A stretch of 64,000 nucleotides of DNA from Brachyspira alvinipulli ATCC 51933 (lineage in GTDB: Bacteria > Spirochaetota > Brachyspiria > Brachyspirales > Brachyspiraceae), in assembly GCF_000518245.1 (NCBI RefSeq), contig NZ_KI912404.1:171897-235896 (forward strand), in the 5' to 3' direction. This document shows positions 44,182-53,980 of the stretch, piece after piece (within the stretch, counting starts at the first letter, position 1; each line of letters begins with the position of its first letter). The notes beneath the pieces are model-generated. The model ran no database searches. It was not told the DNA's origin and saw only the letters and a program-made list of their open reading frames with translations. The position numbers were made by a program, and so were the translations under genes.

Positions 44182-46101
44182 ATGAGTAATGTAGAGCAAA
44201 TTTATATATTAGGAAATGAAAAAAATAAGTATTATTTAAAAAATTATTCCTTTTATATTCCAAACTATCAAAGAGGATATAAATGGAGTAAAAAGAACAT
44301 AGAAGATTTACTTAATGATATTAATTCTATAGGTAAAGATAATAAAAAAGATTATTGTCTGCATAATTTAACTATCATAGAAATTAATAAAGAACATTCT
44401 TTGTATAATTTAACAGTTGAAAACGAAGATAAAAATGAAAATAAATATGAAGTAGTTGACGGACAGCAAAGACTTACAACAATATACCTGCTTTTGAAAT
44501 ATTTAGGTTCCGAAGAAATATATAATTTAGATTATCAAATAAGAGAAGAAACAAAACATTTCATTAATAATAAGCTAGAAACAATTATTAATGATATATC
44601 TAATTATGATAGTTGTATAGCTATTTTTAATAGTGTAAAAGATACGGAAATAGATATAAAAAAAGAAGATGATGCAATTGAAAAAAGCTCATATAATAAA
44701 CAGGATATTTACTTTATTTGCGATGCCTTATTTTGTATGCATCAATGGTTTACAGATAATACAGATAATGAAATATATGATAATCTTCAAAATGTATATT
44801 TCTATAAGCATGAATTAACAGGTATTAAAGGTGAAACTGTATTTGCCAACTTAAACAGCGGAAGAGTGCCTCTCACAGATATAGAATTAATAAAAGCTGA
44901 TTTGATAATAAATATAAGTGAAGAAAAAAATAAATCATTAAAAAATGACATACTTTTAAATGAAATAAGAAGCAATATAGGAAGATTATGGGACGAAATG
45001 GAAAGTTTTTTAGCTCAAGATGAAGTATGGTATTGGATAGCTGCAAATAATAAAATTGCAAATAAATTATCTTTATTATTTGATTTAATAAATATAAAAA
45101 CTTTTAGCGACTATAAAAAATGTATTAAAGAAAATAATAAAACAAGTAATGATATACTAAATAAAATAAAAGATTATTATTACACTATAAAAGATTGGTA
45201 TTATGATAATGACATGTATCATTTGGTTGGTATTGCTGTAAATATAGGCTTATCAATTAATAGATTATTTGAAATAATAGTAGACAGCAAAGATAAATTA
45301 AAAAATAAAAAGGAATTGAAAAATGAAATCATTCAGTCAATTATCGAAGAATTAAAAATATATGATACTGATTCTATTAAAATAAAAGAAACTCAATACG
45401 AAAAATTAAGTTACCAAAATAATAGTAAAGATATAGAAAAAATAATGCTTTTATTAAATTGTTTGGAAGGTTATAATTTTAATAATAAAACATTCAATAA
45501 AGGATTCAGATACAGATTCGATTTGCATAATAAAGAACAGTGGTCTATAGAGCATATATTCCCTCAAAATGCTACAAAAGAAAATTATAAATCATATATT
45601 TTAGATTTAATATGTTTGTTTGAAGAAAATAAAGAAGAAAATAAAGAAGAATTAAAAAATATTTGTGGTATATTAGGTATTGTCAATAATAATAATGAAA
45701 ATATAGAGGAACTAAAAAATTTAATTATAGAAAAACTTAAAAAAACTATTGATGAAAAAAAAGAGAATGATGATGAAAAAGAATACATTGATATTAATAA
45801 AATTAATGAAATTAATAAAATTAGTAATAATATAGTATTTGATATACAAAAAATAGGCAATTTAGCTTTACTTTCAAAAAATATAAACTCATCTTTGCAA
45901 AATTATATTTTTGAAGAAAAGAGAACTATATTGCTAAAAAAAATATCTGAAGAAAATATTTTTGTTCCGCCTTTAACTTTAAAAATATTCTCTAAAAATT
46001 TTGACGGATCAGAGAGAACAAAAGCATATTGGACTCCTAATGATTTTGAGGCATATCTTGAATATCAAAAAAATAAATTAGAACAATTATTAGATTTATA
46101 A
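44182..46101 (+). CDS. DUF262-DUF1524 protein, GmrSD-type restriction nuclease-like
   Basis: The 639-residue protein has the DUF262 motifs of the ParB/Srx-like NTPase domain: PNYQRGYKW (about residues 27-35), VVDGQQRLTTIY and FANLNSGRVPLTDIELIKADL. The C-terminal part has a DUF1524 His-Me nuclease motif (WSIEHIFPQN) and the trailing IGNLALLSKNINSSL with FEEKR. This order matches single-chain GmrSD-like type IV restriction enzymes that attack modified phage DNA. It is Lys/Asn/Glu-rich and contains a 12-bp in-frame repeat. AAAGG lies upstream. Target specificity is unknown. Confidence 0.88.
   Translation: MSNVEQIYILGNEKNKYYLKNYSFYIPNYQRGYKWSKKNIEDLLNDINSIGKDNKKDYCLHNLTIIEINKEHSLYNLTVENEDKNENKYEVVDGQQRLTTIYLLLKYLGSEEIYNLDYQIREETKHFINNKLETIINDISNYDSCIAIFNSVKDTEIDIKKEDDAIEKSSYNKQDIYFICDALFCMHQWFTDNTDNEIYDNLQNVYFYKHELTGIKGETVFANLNSGRVPLTDIELIKADLIINISEEKNKSLKNDILLNEIRSNIGRLWDEMESFLAQDEVWYWIAANNKIANKLSLLFDLINIKTFSDYKKCIKENNKTSNDILNKIKDYYYTIKDWYYDNDMYHLVGIAVNIGLSINRLFEIIVDSKDKLKNKKELKNEIIQSIIEELKIYDTDSIKIKETQYEKLSYQNNSKDIEKIMLLLNCLEGYNFNNKTFNKGFRYRFDLHNKEQWSIEHIFPQNATKENYKSYILDLICLFEENKEENKEELKNICGILGIVNNNNENIEELKNLIIEKLKKTIDEKKENDDEKEYIDINKINEINKISNNIVFDIQKIGNLALLSKNINSSLQNYIFEEKRTILLKKISEENIFVPPLTLKIFSKNFDGSERTKAYWTPNDFEAYLEYQKNKLEQLLDL
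45622..45645 (+). repeat. 12-bp in-frame tandem repeat in the first DUF262 gene
   Basis: GAAGAAAATAAA occurs twice in tandem and encodes EENK twice, followed by a partial third unit. Changing copy number by one unit would add or remove four residues without a frameshift. Confidence 0.85.
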
Positions 46102-46120
46102 AAATAAGTAAGGACAAAAA

Positions 46121-48380
46121 ATGAAATTAAGCGAATTATTAAAAAATGAATTAATAATACCAGAAATACAAAGAGATTATGTTTGGGGCAATAATGAAAT
46201 AGTATTGAGAAGGTTTTTAAAAAATATATTTAATAATATTATTAATGAAAGAAAATAAAAAAGTATTAGATATAGGATTTTTTTACGCATATAAAGTTTA
46301 TCAAAATGAAAAAATATATGCTCTTATAGACGGACAGCAGAGAATAACTACATTAGTATTACTTTATTGGTATTTAGGTATAGGTAAAGATTATATAAAA
46401 AAGTTTAAATTCAAAGTAAGAGAAAACTGCAATAATTTTTTAGAAAAACTACTTGAAGAAAATATATCAAATATAGAAGCAATAAATGGAGGAAGCATAT
46501 CTGAAAAAATAAAAAACTGTATATGGTACTTAAGTATATGGGATAATGACCCTACAGTAAAATCAATGCTTAAAGCTCTTGATATTATAGAGAATGAATT
46601 TAATAAAATTACAGAAAATAAAGAATATATAAAAAATAATATAGAAAATAAGATTATTTTTACATGTATTACTAATGATGACAGAGGACTTGAAAAAGAA
46701 TATATATTATTAAATGACAGAGGAGTAGTACTTGAGGAATCAGAAAAATTGAAAGCTATATTAGTTGAAAATATGAAAAATGAAAATGAAAAATATAAAT
46801 ATCTTAAAAAATGGGAAAAGGATTGGCAGGATATTTTATGGGAATGTAAAGGAGATAATGTTTATAATACAGATAATATTTGGAATGCTGTTTTATACTG
46901 GGCTAGAGATATTTTTGTAATAGAAAACAATATTTACAAAGAAAAGGATAATAATATAAATAAAAAAAATGATGATAATAAGAAAATAAATTTTGATTTT
47001 GATTTAATGAATATCAAAGGAAAGAATGATAAAGGAGAGAATTATAAAGATATATTATTAAAAATATTTGATTGGATTATTCCAGCATTAAAAATAATTA
47101 ATAAAAATGAAAATAAGGATTTATTTCAAAAAAAATGTCAATTTGATTATGAAAATAAAGTCATTGATATAGATACAATAATTGCAGGAGGTGAGAAAGA
47201 AAGTTATAAATTGGGTAATGGACAAAGAGCTTTATTTTACGGATTATTATATTTAGTAAAAAGTAAATATAATATAGAAAATGTTGAAAGTATTAATAGT
47301 ATTGAAGATAAATACTTAAAAATAAATGAAAATGATGAAATTTTAGAAAAAACAAGAGTATTTAGAAATTTAATACAAAATTCTGATATTAATTCTAATA
47401 ATTTACAAAATGTATTAGAATCATTAAAAGTATTGTCTAACTTTGGCAAAACAATATCTGATTTTCCTAACGAATTATTAAACAACAATAAAGAAATTAC
47501 TTATATAAATAATGAACAAAGATACGAAGAAGCTTTGAAACTAGAGATTTTCAAACTAGAGATTTTCAAACAATATCCTAAACATAAAGATACTATATTG
47601 AAAATTGAAAATGACGTTTTATTTAAAGGAAGAATTAAAAATATATTTTTGCTAGCATATTCAGAAAATTCAGAAAATAATAAAAAGTTTATTAATAATT
47701 ACAACCTTCAAACAAAATTTTTTAAAGAAATATTTTTTGATAAAAAAGAGGATAAATTAAAATTAAAAGGAAATATAATTTGTGAAACAAAATTAAACTT
47801 ATTTGATAATTTACTAAAACAGTATAGAGAAATATATGATATAAAAAATCAAATATGGGGTGAACTTTTATTAGATGAAAATATATATATTTATGATGAA
47901 CATATGCATATGGTAAAACTTGAAGTACAAGAAGATTGCGGATTTTTATATTTGGTATATCTATATCATATATATTATATAAATAATAAAAGTAATGAAA
48001 CACTTACTATAGATAATTTCTTGCATGATAATAGAAAAAATAATTTAGATGCTATGATTGGAGAATTAAAAGACATAAATAAAATAAAAGATATTGAATC
48101 TCCAATAAAACAATTATATATAATATATTTATTATATGATATGAAGAAAGAATGTCTTTTTCAAAGATACACTAAACATTTTGGTGTACTAGAAGGTAGC
48201 GAAGGGTATTACGCTATTCCAGAAGATAAAAAAGGAGAAAAAGATAAGTCTCCATTTAATAACAAATTTCTTTTCCAAACTTATAATATATGTTGGAATG
48301 TTAGAGGGGCACAGCCTTATATTAAATTTTACGATGAATTTATAAATGATGAATATTTATTAGAATTAATAAATATATAA
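46121..48380 (+). pseudogene. second DUF262-domain protein, interrupted by a frameshift
   Basis: The gene starts at ATG 46121 and reads MKLSELLKNELIIPEIQRDYVWG, the usual DUF262 opening. That frame stops at 46256-46258. The remaining 711 residues continue in another frame from about 46245, with LIDGQQRITTLVLLYWYLG and YILLNDRGVVLEESEKLKAIL. Removing one base near 46211-46262, where A and T runs are frequent, would give about 753 residues. No HNH nuclease motif is visible; the C-terminal 350 residues are unfamiliar. It may be a disabled gene, a phase-variable one or a sequencing error. It starts 19 bp after the first DUF262 gene. Confidence 0.8.
47538..47567 (+). repeat. 15-bp in-frame tandem repeat in the second DUF262 gene
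   Basis: AAACTAGAGATTTTC occurs twice in tandem and encodes KLEIF twice. It is another in-frame length-variable site. Confidence 0.85.
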
Positions 48381-48386
48381 ATAACA

Positions 48387-48638
48387 ATGAACATAGAAGT
48401 TAAAGTAACAGCGGGAGCTAAATCCAACAGTTTTAAATTCGAGAATGGGGCCTATTCCATTCGTATTATGGCTAAGGCTATAGACGGTAAAGCTAATAAG
48501 GCTATAATTGATTTTTTGGCTGATGAACTTAATATCAAAAAAAGAGATGTTGAAATATTAAAGGGCGAGAAAAGCAGCAAAAAACTTATTTCTATTAATA
48601 TAGATGAGAAAAATCTTCAAAAATATTTTAATAAATAG
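48387..48638 (+). CDS. DUF167 (YggU) family protein
   Basis: The 83-residue protein has the DUF167 pattern: VKVTAGAKSNSF, YSIRIMAKAIDGKANKAIIDFLADEL and VEILKGEKSSKKLISI. The molecular role of this widespread family is unknown. It begins 6 bp after the second DUF262 gene, so it may be carried on that transcript although it is a housekeeping-type gene. Confidence 0.92.
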   Translation: MNIEVKVTAGAKSNSFKFENGAYSIRIMAKAIDGKANKAIIDFLADELNIKKRDVEILKGEKSSKKLISINIDEKNLQKYFNK

Positions 48639-48713
48639 TTAATTTTTTAAATTGCTATTGATTTTTTATATTAATTCTATATATTAATATCATAATAAAT
48701 CAGGGGACTATAT

Positions 48714-49757
48714 ATGGCTAATAAATTTATATGTTTTTTAGCATTGTTTATCATCATTTCATGCGGTAATAATACTAATACATCATCAAAAAATAAAAAT
48801 ACTTCAGATATGGAAGAATCAAAATTTTATCTTCTTACCGGAAATATATCAGGTGAAGAAGCATCAATGTATTTATATGTTAATGAAAAAAAGAATACTA
48901 TAAGCGGATATTATTATACAAAAAATAAAAAAGCAATGATTACTGGAAAAATAAATAATAAAAAAATTAATTTACAAGAGATTGATCAAAATAATAATAT
49001 ACATGCCAATATAGTTGGGGGTTTAGATGAAAATATAAATTTTAATGCTGAGATAAGATATGAAGAGGTTAATGAAGTTAAGGATATGGAATTTTCTTTA
49101 AATAGAAATATTCCAGTATATTATGCTGATATAGTTGATTATTATAAAAATGACAATATAGGAAATGCTATATTTTCATATCATAAAACTTTGCTTTTAT
49201 TTACTAAAAACAATGAGATTAGCTCAATGGATATGGAATCTTCTTTAAATTATGCTAAAGAAGAATGTGAAAATTATTATAATGAATGGAAAACTCTTAT
49301 AGCTGATGGTGTTAATTCTAATGCTTCCTATGAAATAGATTATACTGTAAATGTTGGTTATATAGACAATAGAGTAATAGCACTTGATAATTATTCTTAT
49401 GTATATACTGCAGGAGCACATGGGGAAAAAGCAAATATTCAGGAAGTATTTTCTTTAGAGAGTTCAAACTTAATTACAATAAGAGATTTAATTTCAGATT
49501 TTAATAATAATGATTTAATATCTGTAATGAGAGATAAAATACTTAAAACAGGAAGTACAAAAGAAGATTATTTCAATTTTGATGATATAACGTTAGAAAA
49601 CTCTACATTTAGAATACTCCCTAATTCTATTAATTTTATATGGCAAACTTATGATATAGCACCTTATTCTACAGGTGTAACCGAGATAAGTTTTAGTTTT
49701 GATGAGCTAAAGCCTTATGTAAGAGAAGATTCTCCATTGTATTATTTGTTTTTATAA
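48714..49757 (+). CDS. DUF3298-like lipoprotein
   Basis: The 347-residue product has a lipobox (IIISCGN). The C-terminal half resembles DUF3298/RsiV-type domains: YVYTAGAHGEKA and IWQTYDIAPYSTGVTEISFSF. In RsiV this domain binds lysozyme, but many relatives have unknown roles. The N-terminal half has a separate beta-rich repeat (LLTGNISGEEASMYL). GGGGAC precedes the ATG, and a very strong terminator follows. Confidence 0.82.
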   Translation: MANKFICFLALFIIISCGNNTNTSSKNKNTSDMEESKFYLLTGNISGEEASMYLYVNEKKNTISGYYYTKNKKAMITGKINNKKINLQEIDQNNNIHANIVGGLDENINFNAEIRYEEVNEVKDMEFSLNRNIPVYYADIVDYYKNDNIGNAIFSYHKTLLLFTKNNEISSMDMESSLNYAKEECENYYNEWKTLIADGVNSNASYEIDYTVNVGYIDNRVIALDNYSYVYTAGAHGEKANIQEVFSLESSNLITIRDLISDFNNNDLISVMRDKILKTGSTKEDYFNFDDITLENSTFRILPNSINFIWQTYDIAPYSTGVTEISFSFDELKPYVREDSPLYYLFL

Positions 49758-49763
49758 ATTGAT

Positions 49764-49830
49764 ATAACAATTTTTATAACTATAATTTATCAATTGATTA
49801 TAGCTATAAAAATTGTTATTAATGTTTTTT
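49764..49830 (+). terminator. strong intrinsic terminator after the DUF3298-like gene
   Basis: A 23-bp stem with one mismatch (49764-49786 with 49797-49819) is followed by ATTAATG and a T run. It sits between convergent genes. Confidence 0.9.
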
Positions 49831-49869
49831 TGATTATTGAAATATAATAATTATTTTTATACTTAATAA

Positions 49870-50505
49870 CTATTCATTTTTATTGAATTCTAAATCTTTT
49901 AATTCTCTTAATTTTGGAAGGTCATCCAAACTGTTTATACCAAAATGCATAAGGAATTTATCTGTTGTACCATAAGTTTGTCTTTTATCCAAATAATTTT
50001 TTCTTCCTTTCCAAGCAATAAAACCGTCTTCCATAAGAGCTTTTAAATGATATCCGCTGTCGCTTTGTCTTATATCATCTATTTCTGCTTTAGTTAGAGG
50101 TTGTTTATATGCTATGATTGACAATGTCTGAAGCATTGCTTTAGATATTTTTTTCTTACGTTTTTTATCATAAATAGCAGATAAAGTACCGAAAGTTGAA
50201 GGTATTATAGTCATAATAATAGAATTTCCAACTTCAAGAATTTCTATAGCACTTCCTGCATTTCTATATTTGTTATTTATATTTTCTATATAATTTCTTA
50301 TATCAGAATTTTCACATTTAAAAAGATTTCTTAATCTAGCTATATCTATACTTCCTTCTACATATATTACAGCTTCCATAACTTTTTCAAGTTCTTCTTT
50401 ATTTGATAAAATAGCTTCATCTATTTCTAAAGTACTTTTTTCAGCTGTATTAACTTCTTTCTCTTCAGTTTCAACATTTTCTGCAGTTTCTTTTATATCA
50501 TCCAT
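49870..50505 (-). CDS. scpB: segregation and condensation protein B
   Basis: The 211-residue protein contains the two ScpB winged-helix regions: VMEAVIYVEGSIDIARLRNLF, then AMLQTLSIIAYKQPLTKAEIDDIR and LDKRQTYGTTDKFLMHFGI. It works with SMC and ScpA in chromosome condensation. The N-terminal 40 residues are acidic and low complexity. The ATG at 50505 was chosen over an in-frame TTG at 50517. No scpA is adjacent. Confidence 0.93.
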   Translation of the reverse strand: MDDIKETAENVETEEKEVNTAEKSTLEIDEAILSNKEELEKVMEAVIYVEGSIDIARLRNLFKCENSDIRNYIENINNKYRNAGSAIEILEVGNSIIMTIIPSTFGTLSAIYDKKRKKKISKAMLQTLSIIAYKQPLTKAEIDDIRQSDSGYHLKALMEDGFIAWKGRKNYLDKRQTYGTTDKFLMHFGINSLDDLPKLRELKDLEFNKNE

Positions 50506-50542
50506 AATATTAATCAAAATCCTTTTTTATTTTATATTTGTT

Positions 50543-50570
50543 ATTATAACATATATAAAACTTTTTTCAA
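50543..50570 (-). promoter_or_regulatory. scpB: promoter of scpB
   Basis: On the minus strand TTGAAA (50565-50570) and TATAAT (50543-50548) are separated by 16 bases, with an extended TGT before the -10 box. Confidence 0.7.
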
Positions 50571-50787
50571 TGGTGCAGAAACATTTGGAATTTATATTTT
50601 CGATAAAACTAAAATTATATTAAGCAATTTATTATTAACTCTTTATATATAACATTATATAAAATAATATATTTTTATAGTATAAATTGGCATAATTAAA
50701 TTTAATTATCATAAAATAAATGTTGCTAAAATAATAAAAAATGTTATTATATTTTAGTAAAATACTAAAAAAATAGAATAAATTTAT

Positions 50788-52080
50788 ATGAATATAGAAT
50801 TTTTACTTTCGGCTAAATTTGATAATAGAAGGGTTATTCCTACACAGGAGAGATTGTTTAGAGCAATAGTATCTTCTTTAAATGAAGTTAATATAAACCC
50901 TTTAGTAATGCTGTCAGAATTTTCTATAATAGAAGATGGTAATACATTAACATATTCTTTTCATCCGTCATCAGATCCTATATATTTTGAATTTAAAAAT
51001 GACACTATTTTTATAACTATAAGTACTGGAACATTTGGTGCCGGATATCATAAATTTATAGTTGGTGTTTTGGATAGAATAGCTAGAAGATTGGATATTG
51101 AGTTTAAAGAAGATGATGCTCATAAAGATCCAAGCGGATATTTTAGAGATAGAGATTTTAATTCTCTTCAAAAATTTTTTATAAATTCTTTGGCAAGCTA
51201 TGCTGAAATGCTTATAACTCATCATGATAACGGCTTTAATAATTTTATGATATCAATGCCTTATAATTATCCTATGATAGAAAAAGAGTATTTTGCACTT
51301 TCATCCTTAGGATACTGGGGCAAGAGCTGGTTTACAGATTTGATAGCGGCAAATGAAGAAGACAGATTAAGATTAGCTGAAGATTTCTTTATTTGGAATA
51401 CTGAAGAGATGAATGCCAATTTTTGGTTTAAAAGTTTTATCAGTATGATTTGGCTTTACTTTCCATTTAGAGAGATTATAGATGACAGCGAAAAGACTAT
51501 GTATAAGAAGATTATGTATTCTTTTCAAGAGGCATATAAAAAAGACAGCAGTTTAAAATATCCTTGGGACATACTTATAAATATAGCCAATTATTTAGAT
51601 GATGAAAATATGGTTAAATTTATAGAATCAAAGAAGAATCCTCATCAGCCTAATATAGGAATTGGATTCAGACTCGAGCATGCAAGATATTCGATAGCTG
51701 CAGGTTTTACAATAAAACTTCCTATGCGTATGAATGTATTTAAAAATGATAAAACTTTGATAGAGTTCAAAGATATCAATATATATATAGCTATGCAGGT
51801 TTATTCTTTTGCTAATGAAGAGCTTGATGTTATAATGGAGTATGTATTAAAACAGATAGATATTGCAGGCGAATATAAGGGTGATCCTATAGATGTTAAG
51901 ATAGAAAGCAATAAAATAGAAAGTGTAGTATATGAAAAAAGTCTTGAACAAGATGATTATATGATAACTCTTGCTGCTGTTACAAAAAAATTAGCATTGC
52001 TTGCTTGGTTTACATATACAGGCAAAGAAAATAGAGATACATGCTTGGAAGCTATAAAATCAATAGATATAGAAAATTAA
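50788..52080 (+). CDS. conserved hypothetical protein
   Basis: I do not recognise this 430-residue protein. It has no signal peptide or membrane segment. Its composition is balanced, with many aromatic residues (YWGKSWFTDL, NANFWFKSFISMIWLYFPF), suggesting a folded globular protein. The N-terminal 100 residues contain beta-type patterns. No ribosome site precedes the ATG. It may form a unit with the following PH-domain gene, 37 bp downstream. Confidence 0.7.
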   Translation: MNIEFLLSAKFDNRRVIPTQERLFRAIVSSLNEVNINPLVMLSEFSIIEDGNTLTYSFHPSSDPIYFEFKNDTIFITISTGTFGAGYHKFIVGVLDRIARRLDIEFKEDDAHKDPSGYFRDRDFNSLQKFFINSLASYAEMLITHHDNGFNNFMISMPYNYPMIEKEYFALSSLGYWGKSWFTDLIAANEEDRLRLAEDFFIWNTEEMNANFWFKSFISMIWLYFPFREIIDDSEKTMYKKIMYSFQEAYKKDSSLKYPWDILINIANYLDDENMVKFIESKKNPHQPNIGIGFRLEHARYSIAAGFTIKLPMRMNVFKNDKTLIEFKDINIYIAMQVYSFANEELDVIMEYVLKQIDIAGEYKGDPIDVKIESNKIESVVYEKSLEQDDYMITLAAVTKKLALLAWFTYTGKENRDTCLEAIKSIDIEN

Positions 52081-52117
52081 TTTTATTTATATTAAATATA
52101 ATTTAGAGAGTAAAATT

Positions 52118-52792
52118 ATGTCTAATCCAAATGAAGATAGAATAAAAAAACAAATTGAAGAAATAAAGCCTAAAACAGATACATCATTTACAAAAAAAGA
52201 ATTGAATGAATTACCTAACGTTATACATGAAGATGAAGATATTTTATACTTCACATCAGGATTTCATAAATCTAATAACAATACTATGATTATAGTACTT
52301 ACTACAAAAAGAATAATATTTTTAGATAAAGGTATGTTTATTTCAAGAAGGCAATTTGATATACCATTGGATATGGTTAATAGTGTTCAATCATATACTG
52401 GACTTTTACTTGGAGAACTTACTATAGTACACGGAGCACATTCAGAAATAATAAAAGATATAGGAAAAGATAGTGTAGTAATATTTCAGCAAATGGCTAC
52501 AAAAGAAATAGAAAAATATAAACAAAAAGTTAAAGAAAAAGAAAATGAACATTTAGCTAGCATGATAAAAGGTGCTGGAACTACTATAAATGAAAATACA
52601 AAAAGCAAATACATATTAATAAATAATATTTATGTAAATTGCAGTAGTATTGTAGAAATCAAAAAAGATGAAAGTAACATTATTATTTCCACAATAAAAA
52701 ATGATCATTATATCAAATGTAATTATAATGATATTGATAATCGTTACAATAGTATTATTTCATTTGTAGCTGACAACATATTTGAGTGCTGA
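52118..52792 (+). CDS. bacterial PH-domain protein
   Basis: The 224-residue product has a bacterial pleckstrin-homology-like domain at about 40-125: EDILYFTSGFHKSNNN, IIVLTTKRIIFLDKGM, FDIPLDMVNSVQSYTGLLLGELTI. The second half is a short coiled region and a second beta-rich module (ILINNIYVNCSSIVEI). Such domains often bind lipids or proteins. The role here is unknown. Confidence 0.8.
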   Translation: MSNPNEDRIKKQIEEIKPKTDTSFTKKELNELPNVIHEDEDILYFTSGFHKSNNNTMIIVLTTKRIIFLDKGMFISRRQFDIPLDMVNSVQSYTGLLLGELTIVHGAHSEIIKDIGKDSVVIFQQMATKEIEKYKQKVKEKENEHLASMIKGAGTTINENTKSKYILINNIYVNCSSIVEIKKDESNIIISTIKNDHYIKCNYNDIDNRYNSIISFVADNIFEC

Positions 52793-52918
52793 AGATAATT
52801 TTAAAATTATTTAGTTTATATTTAAAAAAATTATGTAAAGTAATCATAATAAATACCGAAAAATTTATTGTAGTTACTGTTAAATGTTAAGTAACTATTA
52901 ACTTAAAGGTGGTATTTT

Positions 52919-53428
52919 ATGTTTAACTTATATGAAGAGCTTACAAAAATAGAGATACTTCTCTCTAAAGAAATAGAAGTTTATAAAATTATATTAGAAG
53001 ATGAAGAGAAAAAAGTAAATTCCATAATCAATACTAGACTTCAGGATATACATTTATATTGTGATCATCAAAATGAGAAAATGACTGAAGCTAATGAACT
53101 TAGAAAATTGAGAGAAAGTGTTATAGATTTAATAGTATTAAATAAATTTCCGCATCTTTCAGAGACAGCAACATTGTCAGACATTATTAGAAGAATACCT
53201 TTAAATAAAACTGCCAAAATATCAGCATTACGTCTTGAATTAGTAACATTAATGGCACGTTTAAAACATTTAAATAAATTAGCTCCGAAACTTTTTGATG
53301 AAGCTTTAGATTTATTTGCAAACATGAAAGAAGTTTTACATGAAAGCAAAAAAGTAGGTTATAACAACAAAGGTAAAGAACATGTTGTTAATAGAAAATT
53401 ATCAGTATTAGTAAATAAGCAAGTTTAA
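52919..53428 (+). CDS. helical protein, FlgN-like
   Basis: The 169-residue protein is almost wholly helical, with heptad-like spacing. Its pattern (LTKIEILLSKEIEVYKIILEDEEKKV, ELRKLRESVI, MARLKHLNKLAPKL) resembles FlgN-type flagellar chaperones, which hold hook-associated proteins before export. No flagellar gene is adjacent, so this is an inference from sequence character. GGTGG stands before the ATG, and a terminator follows. Confidence 0.6.
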   Translation: MFNLYEELTKIEILLSKEIEVYKIILEDEEKKVNSIINTRLQDIHLYCDHQNEKMTEANELRKLRESVIDLIVLNKFPHLSETATLSDIIRRIPLNKTAKISALRLELVTLMARLKHLNKLAPKLFDEALDLFANMKEVLHESKKVGYNNKGKEHVVNRKLSVLVNKQV

Positions 53429-53451
53429 TATAGAATATTTATATCTTAATA

Positions 53452-53480
53452 AAACACATAGCATTTTATGTTATGTGTTT
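53452..53480. terminator. bidirectional terminator between FlgN-like gene and GNAT gene
   Basis: A stem of 9 bp (53452-53460 with 53472-53480), extendable into the loop, is bounded by T and A runs between convergent genes. Confidence 0.75.
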
Positions 53481-53484
53481 ATTT

Positions 53485-53976
53485 TTATTTAACCTTTTGA
53501 AAAGCTATTCTATCTTCGTTGTTTCTATGCAGTATAATTCTACCGCATTTTATAAATCCTTCTTTTTCTAAAAATTTCTGCATAGGTATATTATCTTTAT
53601 GAGTATCTATTCTTATATTATTATGAATATTGAAACAATAATTCATACAAAAAGACGCAGCTCCTTTTCTGCCGTGTAATGATGCTATTCTATGTACAAC
53701 AGCATATTCATCATTGTTAAGCCAAGCACCGTCATATATTTCATTATAATTATTATCTATTCCAATATAAAAACAAAAAGTGCATATTATATTGCTATCA
53801 TCATCCAAGCAAACATAACTATGTCCTTTATCTATATCTGCTTTTATATCTAATTCAGAAGGGTATCCGTTAGTCCATTGATTTGGATTATTATTTGCTG
53901 CCATAAATTTTCTTGCATAATCGAATATTTCCAATAATTTTTCAATATCTTCATATTTTGTTTTTCTTATTTGCAT
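53485..53976 (-). CDS. GNAT-family N-acetyltransferase
   Basis: The product of about 163 residues begins MQIRKTKYEDIEKLLEIF and contains VHRIASLHGRKGAASF (acetyl-CoA loop) and IRIDTHKDNIPMQKFLEKEGFIKCG, both typical of GNAT acetyltransferases. The substrate is unknown. The ATG at 53976 follows AGGAG by 9 bases; an ATG at 53997 would overlap trmD. Its ribosome site lies at the very end of trmD, so the two are probably co-transcribed. Confidence 0.88.
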   Translation of the reverse strand: MQIRKTKYEDIEKLLEIFDYARKFMAANNNPNQWTNGYPSELDIKADIDKGHSYVCLDDDSNIICTFCFYIGIDNNYNEIYDGAWLNNDEYAVVHRIASLHGRKGAASFCMNYCFNIHNNIRIDTHKDNIPMQKFLEKEGFIKCGRIILHRNNEDRIAFQKVK

Positions 53977-53980
53977 ATAT

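Noticed and set aside
44182-48380. DUF262 islet as part of a prophage or transposon
   Set aside because: I found no integrase, transposase, terminal repeats or tRNA attachment site around it.
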